Assembly: GCA_037178975.1 (NCBI GenBank)
Contig: JASJZH010000004.1
Coordinates: 6,076,001 to 6,140,000 of the forward strand
Reading direction: 5' to 3'
Source of the DNA: Oscheius tipulae
Taxonomy: Eukaryota; Nematoda; Chromadorea; Rhabditida; Rhabditidae
Length of the DNA stretch: 64,000 nt
This document shows, in pieces, positions 23,001 through 34,400 of this stretch. A program made the position numbers and the translations under genes. The notes under the pieces were generated by a model that ran no database searches, was not told where the DNA came from, and was given only the letters and a program-made list of their open reading frames with translations. Each line of letters opens with the position of its first letter. Positions within the stretch are counted from its first letter, which is position 1.

Positions 23001-25010
23001 GGAAAGTGCTAACAGACGCGATGTACAGCAACAAGTTTGTTGACAGTTCTCTTTTGCTAGTCTCTTTCGGTGAGGCTATATTAATTCGGAGAGCCTTGTT
23101 TCACAGGTTATCAACCTAATACTGGAGGAAATTGGTCACTTTCCGTAACGACAACCACTGGAAGCTGCTACGTACAAGTTCGAACGACATCCTCGCTTCG
23201 ACTTCTTCCTGGATTCACTTCTGACCAGAACAACGACTTTGTCAATGAATTACCCTTCAGTCAATACGGTTTGCTCGCATTAGAACAAGAAAAACTATTT
23301 ATTTCAGGTACCGACAAATCGGCATACATAACCTTCCGAGCAGTCGATAGCTCTGAGAATGTTAACCAAATCAACTTGGATAGAGTTGAGATTTGGTCTG
23401 GCGACTATGACAAACCGTGGTCATCACGAAAACTTCTGCAAACCCTCAACCTCAGGATGAGAGACACCCTGGGATGTGCTTACCAGTTTGTGTCAGATCT
23501 CTGGAGCGTTTGTTTTAGTTATATCTTTTACTAACCGTAGTCCAGATGAACACCGATTCGTTCCAAAAGTTCGTATTGTTTGGGACGAACTCCAATGGAA
23601 AACTGTTCCAGAGGACATTTTTTTATATGATGCGACCTCTAACCAGTTGGTTTTCCAGTTTGAAAGTGTCCTATCTGAAAATTAACAGACAAAACAACGA
23701 CCTGCCAAAATGGGGCACGCAATGCCAAAGGTGAATGCATCTGTAGTTCACACTATACGGGAGATACTTGTATTGACCGACTGTGCGAGAACGGAGGCAG
23801 TCAATCCTACGGTCTCTGCGTGTGCCCAAACGGATATTTCGGAGACTTCTGTCAGGACTGTAAGTCTTTGTTTTTAAATGATTCTTATATAAAATACAGT
23901 TGTAAGGAATAGTACCGTGAGCACCGTAGGAACAACTCCAATGATGACAACTGTCGCTCCTAGAACAACGACCAGTTCATCTACGACCATTGGCCAATCC
24001 ACGTCTGGTAACAGTGCAAGCTATAAGAGTAAGTTTTTTCAAAGTATTTGTGAGAGCTCATAGCTTTTCAGCTACGACAAAAACCGGAGCCACTACACCA
24101 CCAACTAGCAGTTCCATTCCAACGACTGCAACCACGCCTAAATCCACGGGAACAACTAGTAATATTGCATTGTCGTCTTGCAATCTATCTGTTTCCAGAG
24201 GTGGTCTGTGATCCGTATACCACTCGTTACATGCTTAGCCTGTTCCTGGACAGCACTAATCTCCTGTTTGACGATGCTTCCGGAACGTATTACACTGTCA
24301 GTTTAAGTGATCCTGTTAGTAAAGAAAAGTTCAGCGGGAATATCCGATAGTACAATCTCTAGCTACCAAATTGGATTTGGGAAATGGAACTGGCGGATCT
24401 CGATTCTTGTTCAACGGTGTCGGTACAAATTACACGTATTGTGGGAATGCTACAGATTCGACCTCATTGAATGCTATGACTACTTGTCTGGGTCATGGAC
24501 GCGATTTGGTATATGATCTGACCAAGTAGTCCTGCGAGTTACCTCAACAAATTTGCCAATTTAGCGCCTTGTTTTGGTACTCCTTGGACAGTAACCCTAA
24601 TGGGAATCCTGGAGTAGGAGAATCGCCTCCAATCGGTATCATCTTTAGCGCAACAGAGTGAGTTGATCAAGTTCCTATTAGCCTTTTTCAGTATTTTGAA
24701 CGGAGCTAGTGCAGCCCAGCCCTTCATATTCAAGCTACAAAATAAGAACTACAAGTTCCTAGGAGTTGATGTCAGTATTGACGGTTCAAAAACTGCTCAA
24801 TTGGTACAACTTCTCGGCGCCAATAATGTCTACACCGTAGACACTTTTGACAATACGGCACAATGGCTAAGAAACAAAGTTTGTGTACTGTAAGTTTTTT
24901 CTTTCGCAAGCAAATATCTTTATTTTCAGAAAGCCATATTAGCCGACTCAAAATTAATAAGAGAGACGTTTATGGGAACACATCCCACAATAAATTCTGA
25001 GCCATGTTAA
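17082..25010 (+). CDS. Giant secreted VWA/EGF modular protein (irg-7-like)
   Basis: About 30 exons appear to form one secreted protein of well over 1,800 residues, of the nematode family that includes C. elegans IRG-7. The signal peptide is MRLLLVVGLLCLYPGIQA. A repeating unit follows: EGF pair (CSNGGILMPNSTCACPAFYSG; CLHQGISEKGKCYCPPG, 17590-17825), VWA-like fold (LMLVLNMKTTMAYIL to FVFTDSLDSE), beta-rich module (VEVTDAIYTN), EGF pair (19620-19825), second VWA (19855-20970), beta module, EGF pair (21850-22070), third VWA (22090-22790), beta module (22810-23690), EGF pair (23705-23860), Thr/Ser linker (23900-24165) and a fourth, partial VWA ending at 25010. The VWA metal-site pattern is not obvious, so metal binding may be lost. 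A 360-base intron (19994-20353) leaves open that these are two genes. Relatives respond to infection. Confidence 0.78.
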
Positions 25011-25931
25011 CCACGGACAAGTAGTCCAGTTTACCTATTGTGTCGTTAGGTAGTGTGTTGGCTGGTGTAGAAGTTGGAACTGATACAAGAGGAGTAATTG
25101 TCGATTTTTGACTCGAAGGCGAAGACATGCTGTTCTGTGTATTGTTTTCAGCCGATTCTACAGTAGCCACCTGAAAATTAGTTTTTAGAGTCGGAATGTG
25201 CTGTTGAACCGTTGTTCCATTGATTTCAGAAGTAGTGGTTATAACTGTCAAAGGGATTGCATCTTCTTCTGATGTGTTGTCAGCTTCTGTGTTCGAATTG
25301 CGAGCAAGAATACGAAGAGTCGGAGGCGCTGTAGAAAGACTAGATATCCAATTTGAACTTGATGTTACTGTAGAATCCCATGACTTGGTCGAAGCTTCCG
25401 GGTTCTAAGTTTTGTCTTGAAAAATAGTCAAGATCCTACTTACCCGTTTAACTGGTGAGGATTGCAAAGCTGCATTTGAAGTAGTGATAGGTGGATTAAC
25501 AGTTGTGTTGGCAACCTGCAATAGTTTCAAACAATCTTTGAGAATAATAACGAACGGTAATTGCTTTGTCAGAAGATTTCTTTGTTTCTATGGCTTCGAA
25601 AGGAACAGTTGACTCTGCGTTTGAACCATCTGTTTTCACTGTGAAGGTAGGTGGTGCAGTCACGATGGTCTGAAACGTTTTGTCGTGTAGTCAAATGGAA
25701 TGTTACCGGTTTCTTGGTTTTCTTTTTATGGTGTTCCTCTTCAGAAGAGTGTTTGGAATGGAATTTATTGTCACTCTTCAAAGTATGGCTGATTACTGTC
25801 TTCTCTGACAAAAATATTCCAATACTTGATAATACCAAATTACTTTCTTCGGCGGAGTCTTCTGTTTCCTTTTGATGTTTCTTGGCTGCAATAAGTAGAA
25901 GAGTGACTCCTAACACCACAGCACAGCGCAT
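24970..25931 (-). CDS. Secreted Ser/Thr-rich mucin-like protein
   Basis: The minus-strand start (ATG at 25931) gives signal peptide MRCAVVLGVTLLLIAA, then an acidic and His/Lys-rich part (HSSEEEHHKKKTKKP). After in-phase introns come TIVTAPPTFTVKTDGSNAES, VANTTVNPPITTSNAALQSS, NPEASTKSWDSTVTSSSN and a long tail (SSPSSQKSTITPLVSVPTST) ending LLWDVFP. It is about 260 residues with many N-x-S/T sites, almost no cysteine and no domain, consistent with a heavily glycosylated mucin-like secreted protein. The last 41 coding bases lie opposite the last coding exon of the VWA/EGF gene, an unusual coding overlap. One of the two ends may be misjudged. Confidence 0.68.
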
Positions 25932-26417
25932 GGTTCTGTACTCACTGACGAGAGGACACCCGTTTGAGGCTCGGACAGATTATTATTTGACTTGTAAATC
26001 ATTCTGATATCACTGGACCATGACGTGATCACATTCTAACTAAACATGTAATATACATAGATCTCTGTAAAGAGGACAAAATTTAAGTGGCAACCGGAAG
26101 AAAGCTACAGCCAGATTGATACATGGCTTAGTCTATGAAAGTTTATAGACTGTCAGACCTTGCCTCTAGTTTGTGTTCTATGTTTCTGCAGGAAATGCGG
26201 TAAAACTCGCACAACCCTCTTATCGCGCTAGTGACAAGAACGGCTGAAACTAGAAACTCCGGAATTCCACAAATTAAGAGTTACTTTTGCCAATATCGTA
26301 GGCTACTACCATTCTGTAAACCAATTTACCTTTCAGAAAGAGATTGGAAAGTAACCAGAAGTAAGACATCAACTTCGCAGTCTTTCAGGAAACTTTTTCC
26401 AATCAGCTTATCTCACA
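25932..26417. other. Intergenic, divergent promoter region
   Basis: Between two divergently transcribed secreted/membrane-protein genes. I see no gene, no long repeat and no RNA gene. The plus-side promoter ends at 26418. Confidence 0.5.
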
Positions 26418-26426
26418 TTTATAAGG
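26418..26426 (+). promoter_or_regulatory. TATA-like box
   Basis: TTTATAAGG 34 bases before the ATG at 26460, the same spacing as the other TATA-like boxes in the window. Confidence 0.45.
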
Positions 26427-26459
26427 ACATCATCTTGCCTATTTTGGTAACGAACTGTC

Positions 26460-28058
26460 ATGGCTCCTTCTGCCATCTACGTCCTCGCTGTTTCTCTCTG
26501 CTTGTCTTCCGGTTTCCAGCATACAGCTTCTGAATACATGGCTTCTGCTCTCAACCGATTCTATGTTGAAATCAACAAATATATGAACACATCCTGGACT
26601 GACATGACTGGCGATCCAATGCCACCTGCTACTATTGTAATTTCCCTAGATTCATTATATGTTTCAATTTAAGGATCTTCACTGATCTCGGTTAAATGTA
26701 TGCTTCCCAATTGCCACCATATTTGGCCTGTTCGCTGCAGCGGTTTTGATTGGATGAAAGAAGGCAGCCTATGTAGTCTGTTTCTTGTACATACCGGGTA
26801 CATTGCTATCCGCTGCAGCCAAATGGATTCCCAATGCTTTCGAGCTACTGTTTGCCGACAGAATTATATGGTAATAGACACAAGACTAGATCAAACAGAA
26901 TTGCCATTGTGAATGCGACGTTTTGGATTGTGGAATGTGCTCCGCCAATGAACAGAGGATGTATGACTGCTATGCCGACTGCATGGCAATTGGTATTTAT
27001 ATTCACGTTTACAACAAACCCAGTCCCGATACCCAGCCCCTGAGGATGGAGCATCTTCATACCATCAAGCAGCTGATCGATAAAGCCAACGGTTATCGCA
27101 ATCACCTCTATCTTGTGTTTGTTGATTTCCGGAAAGCCTGTGACACAATCGAGTGGAACGCCGTGTAGAATTTCCTTCAACAACACGGAGCGGACCAACT
27201 CTACGTCGAAATGTCGCGGAAGGTCTACCATCAAGTTGGCTGCAAGATCAAGATGCACAACTAGTGGAGATCGACATCAAGCGCGGAGTTCATCAAGGCT
27301 GCGTGCTCTCCACACCTCTCTTCAACGCTGTGCTCGAAGACAATTTTGGATGACTCAATTGGGACAACTTCGGCTTCAATATCAATGGCCGTATGCTGAA
27401 CCATCTTTGTTACGCCGACGATGTCGTCGGTAAGTGCCTGAGAGCAGTACAGCGCATGGTGACCGGACTGGAGCAAACAAGCCATAGGATTGGATTGGAA
27501 GACAATCTCCGCAAGACAATTGCGATTACCAATGCCTATGAGGGAGATCTGCTTCTATCTGGCCAACGAAACCAATTGGTCCAGCATTTCACCTATCTTG
27601 GAAATTCGGTCAGATGTATCACAGAAAACGAAGAGATATCTCGGAAGATCGGAGCTGCACGGGGTGCGTTCAATCGCCATCGGGTTTCTTACCAAGAGGA
27701 CCTTGCTGACAAGGATGAAGAGGTTCTCCTTAGATTTTACCCCATCCTCCTTATAGCCCGAACTTTGCCCCTTACGACTGTTATCTGTTCCGGACTCTCA
27801 ACAACGAGATTGGAGGACAACACTTCGATTCTGATGGCGCGCTCAAAACTTGGTTGACAAACTTCTTGACAGGGTTCGAAGCCGGCTCAAAAATCGGCGT
27901 GGAGTTTGTTTGGTATCCGTTGACAAATGTCGTAAAAAGTAACACCTTCTGTCGCAATCTTTTCAGGTTGGTCCCTTCTTCTGTTTTCTATTTCAACCCC
28001 GCTCTTCTTCGTTCTGATGACCTGGCTCTGTGCCGAAGAGTTCCGAAAAAAAGTGTGA
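26460..28058 (+). CDS. Cys-rich single-pass membrane protein with transposon-filled intron
   Basis: Exon 1 (26460-26635) starts with signal peptide MAPSAIYVLAVSLCLSSG. Exon 2 (26674-26870) and exon 3 (26899-26992) code a cysteine-rich ectodomain (CMLPNCHHIWPVRCSGFDW; CHCECDVLDCGMC; CYADC). The last exon (27967-28058) adds one transmembrane helix (WSLLLFSISTPLFFVLMTWL) and a short tail EEFRKKV. Exons 2-3 and 3-4 join in phase; intron 3 (26993-27966) is filled by two transposon relics. Exon 1 to exon 2 is one base out of phase with the only visible splice sites, so the locus is either a recent pseudogene or my first junction is wrong. I recognise no known domain in the cysteine pattern. Confidence 0.6.
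27000..27740 (+). mobile_element. Degenerate RTE-type retrotransposon reverse transcriptase
   Basis: Frames with shifts encode an RTE-like reverse transcriptase: LYLVFVDFRKACDTIEWNAV, EIDIKRGVHQGCVLSTPLFNAV, NGRMLNHLCYADDVV (the YADD catalytic box) and RIGLEDNLRKT. Stops and at least two frame changes make it dead. The 5' part including any endonuclease is missing, as is typical of 5'-truncated insertions. It lies in an intron of the Cys-rich membrane gene, same orientation. Confidence 0.85.
27748..27935 (+). mobile_element. Mariner transposase C-terminal fragment
   Basis: Directly after the retroelement piece, an open frame reads YSPNFAPYDCYLFRTLNNEI, then GGQHFDSDGALKTWL. The first part is the mariner-family motif YSPDLAPSD(Y)HLF around the last catalytic aspartate; here D of APYD is kept. 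Only the last quarter of a transposase is present and no inverted repeats were found. Confidence 0.8.
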
Positions 28059-28312
28059 CACAGGTGGGAGACAGGATTTGATCAATACAGTTTGTTCAGA
28101 TGCTGAATGAGTCGAATGAGCTCAGCGCCGGAAGATCGACGCTTCTTTCTAATAATCGCCTGGTTTTGGTGAATAAACGGATTTTCACAAGGAACTTGTT
28201 CGATTAATTCAATACACGCCGGCTGTAGGCGGTGTGCCCGATTGCTCAATTTTTTTTCTGAGTTAAATGCGGTAATCAGTAGCTAGCCAGGTGTCATACA
28301 CTAGTTCATCAC

Positions 28313-29507
28313 ATGATTGGCGTCTGCAATGGCAGAAACTTCTACATTTATACATTGATAAACAATGCCACGGATATATGCCTCACTCCTACATTTTACC
28401 TGGTCTACGCTTTGGAATTTGTGATCGTCTGTCTCGGAATCCTTTACGGCATCTACTTCCTCTATCTCGTGATAAAAGTCAAAGTGTTCCATCCGAACAT
28501 CCACTACATCACATGTTTCAACATCACGGCAGCTCTAACAAGAAATCTAGGCCGGCTTCTGATTATGTCACAAGAGTACATAGTCTATTCTGAGGGAGTA
28601 TGTACCAACAAACTACATGCTGGAAGTCTCATCATCATCTGGTCCAACTGTGTTACTATTCACATTCTGCCGTCATTGTTATTAGAAAGAACTTTGGCCT
28701 ATGTGTTAATCGAGGTGAGGACGATATCGGTAAACTCCAGTAGCTCAAGAAATAGGAAATGAGCTTTCCTCGAAGCTGTATACCACCTAAGTTTTAGGAC
28801 TACGAGAAGAACGACCGTCGAAAGATTCCAATTTCGATCCTCTCAACGTCCTTTGCGATTGCTTCGGTTCTTGCGTATGCAATTTATCGAATGTGGATCG
28901 AGACAATCTACGCGACTTTTTATGGCGGGACTATTATAGGACTGTCCTTCTTGGTAACTATTCAAAAATCCTGTTTTACGTCTCTAGGGCTTGTGCTGCT
29001 TGTGGTTCGTTCATGAAAAAGCCTACAAAAAACATGGTACATTTGACCAGCCGGGATTATACTCTCTCAGTAGACGGTTTCAACTGGCAGAAAATCTAAA
29101 AGTATTTAGTGTGAGTTCTTTCGGGAACTAGTCTACCTCTGTTCAGCTGGCTAGAAACGCCCTGATATGTCTTTTCTGTGAAGGAGGCTTAGTGTTTGGA
29201 ATCCGTATAGCTTCGGCGTACTACGGGGTTGGAGGTGAGACGGTATACCTCCAGTCGTTCATGTCAATGTGAGTTTGGATAGGTCTTTTCAACACTTCCT
29301 CCTAGATTGTTCCCGCTCGTGATGACGACATGTATTCTGAGCGTTGAGAAGTGGCGACAGCACCTGGTTTCTTTGCTCAAGCTTCAAAGATGGACAAAGA
29401 AGTGGACGTCGAAAGTGGCTCATCATCAATACACGCAACAGGAGATGTACTTCAAACAGTTAAACGACGCTTGGATTTACACTGAGAATCTCGAAGAATG
29501 CAAATGA
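28313..29507 (+). CDS. sre-family chemoreceptor
   Basis: A five-exon, seven-transmembrane receptor of the Sre type (Sra superfamily), expected in chemosensory neurons and coupled to G proteins. Signs: TM1 YALEFVIVCLGILYGIYFLY, the family motif LLERTLAYVLIEDYEKNDRR after TM3 (split by an intron before DYEK), the motif LSRRFQLAENLKV before TM6 and the C-terminal signature EMYFKQLNDAW. The start at 28313 gives a short extracellular N-terminus with possible glycosylation (NNAT). All exons join in phase. The other sre-like gene in the window is at 54191-55543; the two are clearly diverged. Confidence 0.88.
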
Positions 29508-29851
29508 ATTTTATTTCCAAAGTCTGTCCAGTTTGCCAATATGTGAGGTTTCTGAGACGGAGGTTGGTTCTCTAGTCTTCCATAACGTTTGGCAATTGCC
29601 ACATTTTTATAGCTCTGTAGAACAGTTTCTCGACTAACCCTTTCTAAAATCAGTTAGTTATTTCTTTATGTCTGCTTGCCAGATTTTTGATCACTAGGAG
29701 GCACCGGAAGTCTTGTTTTCCTATTTCGACCCAAATACCAAAAAAGATCGTCCACGGTGTCACCACGTTTACTGTTGACATTCCTCTGTATTTATCCAGC
29801 CCAATTTTGGTTTGAAGGCAGTTAATTATCCAGACCAGACAGTCAATCAGA

Positions 29852-30135
29852 ATGCGTTGTCTGTTCCTCCTCCTCGTTCTCCTCCCGGCTCTCGTCTCAA
29901 CCCTCGGATTGAACTTCAATGACATCTACTCTCAAAGCTTCCCGAAGGGTATGTCTTATGCCGAAGTCATGAAGGTAAGAAGATGGTTTGATGGTTAAAT
30001 AACCTATTTACAGATTATTGCTGAGCGTAACCTCCAGGTAAGAATTTTGTTTAATAGATATACAACTCATACTTATAGAAGTTCGGACCAACAAAACTCC
30101 CTCCAACGATTCCACCTATGAACTCCAGAAAATAA
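29852..30135 (+). CDS. Small secreted peptide of 66 residues with a 24-base exon
   Basis: Exons 29852-29974, 30014-30037 and 30079-30135 join in phase. Signal peptide MRCLFLLLVLLPALVSTLG, then NFNDIYSQSFPKGMSYAEVM, IIAERNLQ (the whole second exon) and KFGPTKLPPTIPPMNSRK. The mature part has no cysteine. The 24-base middle exon is exactly eight codons and phase 0 at both sides, so it could be skipped without frame loss. AATAAA at about 30163. Function is unknown; a neuropeptide-like or epidermal secreted role is possible but unsupported. Confidence 0.72.
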
Positions 30136-30399
30136 GCTGTACATTCGGTTAATGGGATGACAATAAAATGTTGCCGCGCGGAGGTCAAATTGGCTTTTGT
30201 ACCGTTCTAAAAACTTGAACTGTGCTGCTATTGACGTACCCGATTGACATCAGTTCCCACAAGCTCTCACACACATCTCTTTCAGCTCTAAATTCAAAGT
30301 TACTTGTTAGAGGGCCAAATTGCGCGTGTCGAAGTCAATGCTGCCAACTATGTCAATGCTGACACAAGTTCTTCTCTGAGCCAAAAAGCATGTTAAGGA

Positions 30400-30705
30400 G
30401 CATAATTGGACTTTTCAACAAAATGGAGCTCTTGCTCACAAGGCTTGTGAGCAAGAGCAGCCTCTCGGATGTGACTGCCTTCGGAGAGTGACCTCCAAGC
30501 TCACCAGACCTCAATCCAATGGACTTCTCAGTTTAGAGTGTTCTTGAAGCAAAAGCCTACAAAACACAACACAAGAACATGAATTTCTTGAAAGCAAAGC
30601 ATGGAATGAACTGGATGCCGCCTATCTGGGCGCCACCGTAAACGCCTACCCCAGACGACTCAAGGCATGCTTCGATGCTGATGGAGGTAGATTCGAATCT
30701 TAATG
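30400..30705 (+). mobile_element. Tc1/mariner transposase relic
   Basis: Broken frames read QNGALAHKACEQEQ, then RPQSNGL in one frame and SPDLNPMDFSVWSVLEAKAY in another, then NAYPRRLKACFDADGGRFES ending in a stop. This is the C-terminal end of a DDE transposase (the QDxAPxH and SPDLNPxD blocks). Frame shifts between blocks show it is dead. Element ends were not located; a TATAATTTTGGCGCACCCTG stretch near 30800 may be the right boundary. Confidence 0.75.
30428..30458. repeat. Perfect 15-bp palindrome
   Basis: GCTCTTGCTCACAAG is followed after one base by its exact reverse complement. It sits within the transposase relic, covering the LAHKACEQEQ region, and would form a strong hairpin in either strand's RNA. 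Confidence 0.9.
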
Positions 30706-31467
30706 TTGTTTTTTTGTGCAAAAACAATCAATAAATAGTTGTTGTATGGTCGTTTGTCAAAAACTACTTTTAACCGTTAGATACGGTTTTTACTGAGTTG
30801 CTATAATTTTGGCGCACCCTGTAGGTACTAGCGTTTTATTTGGTTCTGTTACGCTGCTTGAAAGGGTTATTAAAAAGTGAAAACGCCAAAAAGGTTTTTG
30901 AGAGTTTCGTTACAGGACAAAAAATCTATATCCCCACGCGGGAAAAGCCCGAGTCGGTTTTGATCTGTAGTCGGAGCGCTAGCTGGATGAGCAACACGGG
31001 CGAGTTCGCGCGTTTATCTCAAAAATTACATAAATTTAGAGGCAGTAGCACAGAGATAATGTGCAAGCTGCCTGCAGAAGAAATCTACTCGACACTTGAC
31101 TAGCAAAGGTTAAGTTTTCAGCCTGAATATTGAGCTCCACTTTCTCGATCTCCTTTCCCACCTTGTATCGAGCCCATTTACACTGTCCAGCCCGCAACAA
31201 TTGGCCCAAGATGGGGAGTAAAACAGCAATAAGACGTTCGATATCTTTACTTTCGCCTTTTCTTTTCTCGTCTCTCGGTCTTGCACAAACAACGGGGAAA
31301 GGTGATTATTAAATATGAAGAAGCTCATTGGGCTGAGGGGAACAGAGAGAGAAGACTATATACAAATTGCTACCGGAAGAGGTGAAAAAGAAGAGTGGGC
31401 GATAGAGTTAGACCCAGAAAAAATATAGTGTGCAACAAAGTATATACAGAAGAAGATGTGAGAGTTC

Positions 31468-34400
31468 TTAAAATTCGAAGTCCCATCCCGTGGAATCGAT
31501 ACCCGTGGCAAAATTATCGTATGCAGGAAACGTGTCGAAATTCGAGACGTCGGTATCATTTTGAACCTGTAAATACTCGGGATTATTTTAATATTTTGCA
31601 CGTGCTATGCCGGTTCTTTACACACGAACATTTTAGTCGGACAGCGATCAAAATGTTACCAGGTAAACAGGCTACAGTACTCACCTTTGGAATGATTGGT
31701 GGCTTCATTTTGTGTGTCTTGAAGAGTTCGAAGTCGAATCCATCGAACCAGGAATGTGTTCTCACTTCGGCCACATTTCCGAAGCCCAGTCGTTCTGAGG
31801 ATTCCCGACGACACAGCGACTGCATCATGTCCACGGCGTCTTTGGCAATAAACCTCGGCCAGGCCCACTTGCTGAATCCACGCAGAATGGCGTTGTAGGT
31901 GACCATGGGATCGGGACTTGAAAAGGGAGGAGATCCGGTTAAGAGTTCATACATGAAGATGCCCAGGGCCCAGTTATCGACTGACAAGTCGTGTCCCTTG
32001 TTTAGAACGATTTCTGGAGCCACGTACTCGGCGGTACCGCAGAAAGTCCAAGTTCTGCCTTCCTTCAACTTCTTGGCAAAGCCGAAGTCGACGAGTTTCG
32101 GGACGCCGCTTCTGTCGAGAAGGACGTTCTCGGGCTTGAGATCTAGAATTTTGAAACTGTTTCAGGATTCTGGTTATTTACTTACCACGATAGACTATTT
32201 GTTTCCTATGGAGGTATTCGAGTGCTTCCAGGGCTCCGGCACAGTAAAACCGCGTCGAGTCGTTGTCGAAGCGACCGACCCGTTTCAAGATGGTCCAGAT
32301 TTCACCTCCTAGAAGAGGTTCCATCAACATGTAGACTTTTTCAGAGTCACGGAAGGTTTTGTACAATCTGAAATTGTTAATGAGTTTGGATGAAGCAGAA
32401 TTCTCACCTAACAATAAAATCACATCTAACATTCAGTAGTATTTTCCTTTCTGCCACGACGTGGTTCTCTTGTTTTGTTTCCACGATGTGAGCTTTGTTC
32501 ATTGTCTGGAAACAGTCAGTTATTTCACAATTCCTCAACAAACTCACTTTCAGGGCGAATGTCTTCTCGTATCTTTTGACGAGGTCGACTCTTCCGAATC
32601 CGCCCATGCCCAGTGTTGCAACATTTTTGCATTCACACAGCTCCACATCCATAGCCGCGTCAGATATACTGAAAGAATGTTATTCGACCCAAAGATGGTT
32701 TGATCTCATTTGCCTAACTGTCGATTAGCGACCACCTGGTGTGCATCCCTAAGATCAAACAAACATTCTTCTAGCCTAATGATCGGATGTATTAGCCGGT
32801 TAGCCCTTTGTCCGTCGGAGCAAACAACGACCTGACCCATGCGAGAGACACGTGCTCTTCTGCTTGTCACCCGACAACTGTCCCGGAAACTTTTTGAACT
32901 TTTCTGCCCGCATAATCCATCTTTGAACGTACTTTGCTACGCGACAGAACCAGCTGCCAAAGAGACACGTGAAGACGTCGTGACAGGTTCCAGATGGCGC
33001 CTTCATCAAGTTACGGACTGGTGAACTGTCGCGCAGTCGGCGGAAGCTCTACTAACAAGGACAATAAAAGGCGTGGTCTCTTCTTTTTCAGCTCAAAACT
33101 GGTAGAAACTAGCATGGGGACAAAGTCTCTTCACTCATTATCACTGTAAGCATGGGGACAAAAATATCGCTCAGATAAGGAAGAAGGTCTGGTAGGGGCT
33201 TTAAGGTTTCAAAAATCTCCTAATTTGATCTGATCAGCCTAACTCAAAATAGTGATGGTACTTTTGTTGTAATCATCTAGTGCAAAGTGTATTGTTTTCT
33301 CTTTTTCAACTCCGAACCCGGGGTCAAATCCCACTGATTATCGAGTTTGCTCACCTTGATATAGGTTTGATTTCTTCGTCCAAATCCGTCGTGTCCAGGG
33401 CCTTACAAAGCTGATCAACGTGCATTTTCAGGAGGACGACGGGCTCTGCGTCTGCCACAATTCTTTGTTCGCGAAATCTGAAAACATCTTTTGACCACAA
33501 TGAGTCGCCAAAACGGGAGAGAAAGTGTTAACACGAGTGAAAGAGGTGATAATTGATGGTCCTCCTGCAGGTGAAGATCGACACAATGCGTTGCGGGGTC
33601 CAGCTGTGCCGGGGCGGGCCGGACTCCGCCTTTCTGCCCTGTCCCCTCGTAGCACACGCATGATTTGGGGAGCAGACAGTACTTCGATCAAAGTTCGAAG
33701 TCTTGACTAGAAAGAAGGAAGTATAAAGGAAAGGATGTCCAGAAGAGCACAGCAGCGCTGTCCTCCCGGTGCCGTCTATTGACAAAAGAGAAAAGACAGC
33801 CGGATGTCGGCGTGTTTGCTGAAGCACCGAACGAACATACTGAAGTTCGGTTTGTGGGCGAGGCTAGAAAACTAAAATAGAACTAGTTCTTTATCGAGTT
33901 TATGCCATTGTTGTGCAAAAACTGACAGAAAAACGAGTCTTCTAGGTCTTTAAAAACGCATGCTTTCAACGGAAGCGATAGAGTCCAGCGGAGTAATTTG
34001 ATCATGAGACCGCAAACTGTCGAAACATTTTGACACAAAATTCTACTAGCCTACACTATGTGTAGTGTGGTTGAGGTAGATACTAAAATTGGAGAGTAGA
34101 TGTTATGGTTACCTAGGTCAAAACAGCATATATCTGACGTAACTTTTAGTTTTCCGAACTCTGTTATATCAAAACGAGGGACTCGTAATTTTGTTTTTCT
34201 GAAAGTTTTACTATTCAAACTGACGCTCCGGAAATGGTTACAAGTGAAGATTGAAGACAAGAACTAAGAGACTGCTCGATCGGATGCCTTTTATTCAAAG
34301 TTGGTTCACAATGGTGAAAGAAAAACAAAAATAGACCCGAACCTTTAAAGGCCAGATCTGTCGTTGACAAGCGTCTGGAGATGACAGATGGACTTACAAA

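Larger units (their letters stand above)
30136..31467. other. Intergenic with transposon remains
   Basis: After the small peptide's polyadenylation signal the stretch holds a decayed transposase (30400-30705) and then about 750 bases where I see only an 87-codon open frame (30840-31103) without recognisable features. Confidence 0.5.

Noticed and set aside
26845-27258. 137-codon minus-strand open frame
   Set aside because: It is antisense to the RTE reverse transcriptase and the Cys-rich exon, so it is a shadow frame.
30840-31103. 87-codon plus-strand open frame
   Set aside because: It lies beside transposon remains, with no recognisable feature or processing signals.
33415-33827. Overlapping 60-99-codon open frames on both strands
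   Set aside because: They fall in the PKG intron next to a genuine PKG exon (33354-33480) and carry no features; their composition follows the GC-rich local sequence.
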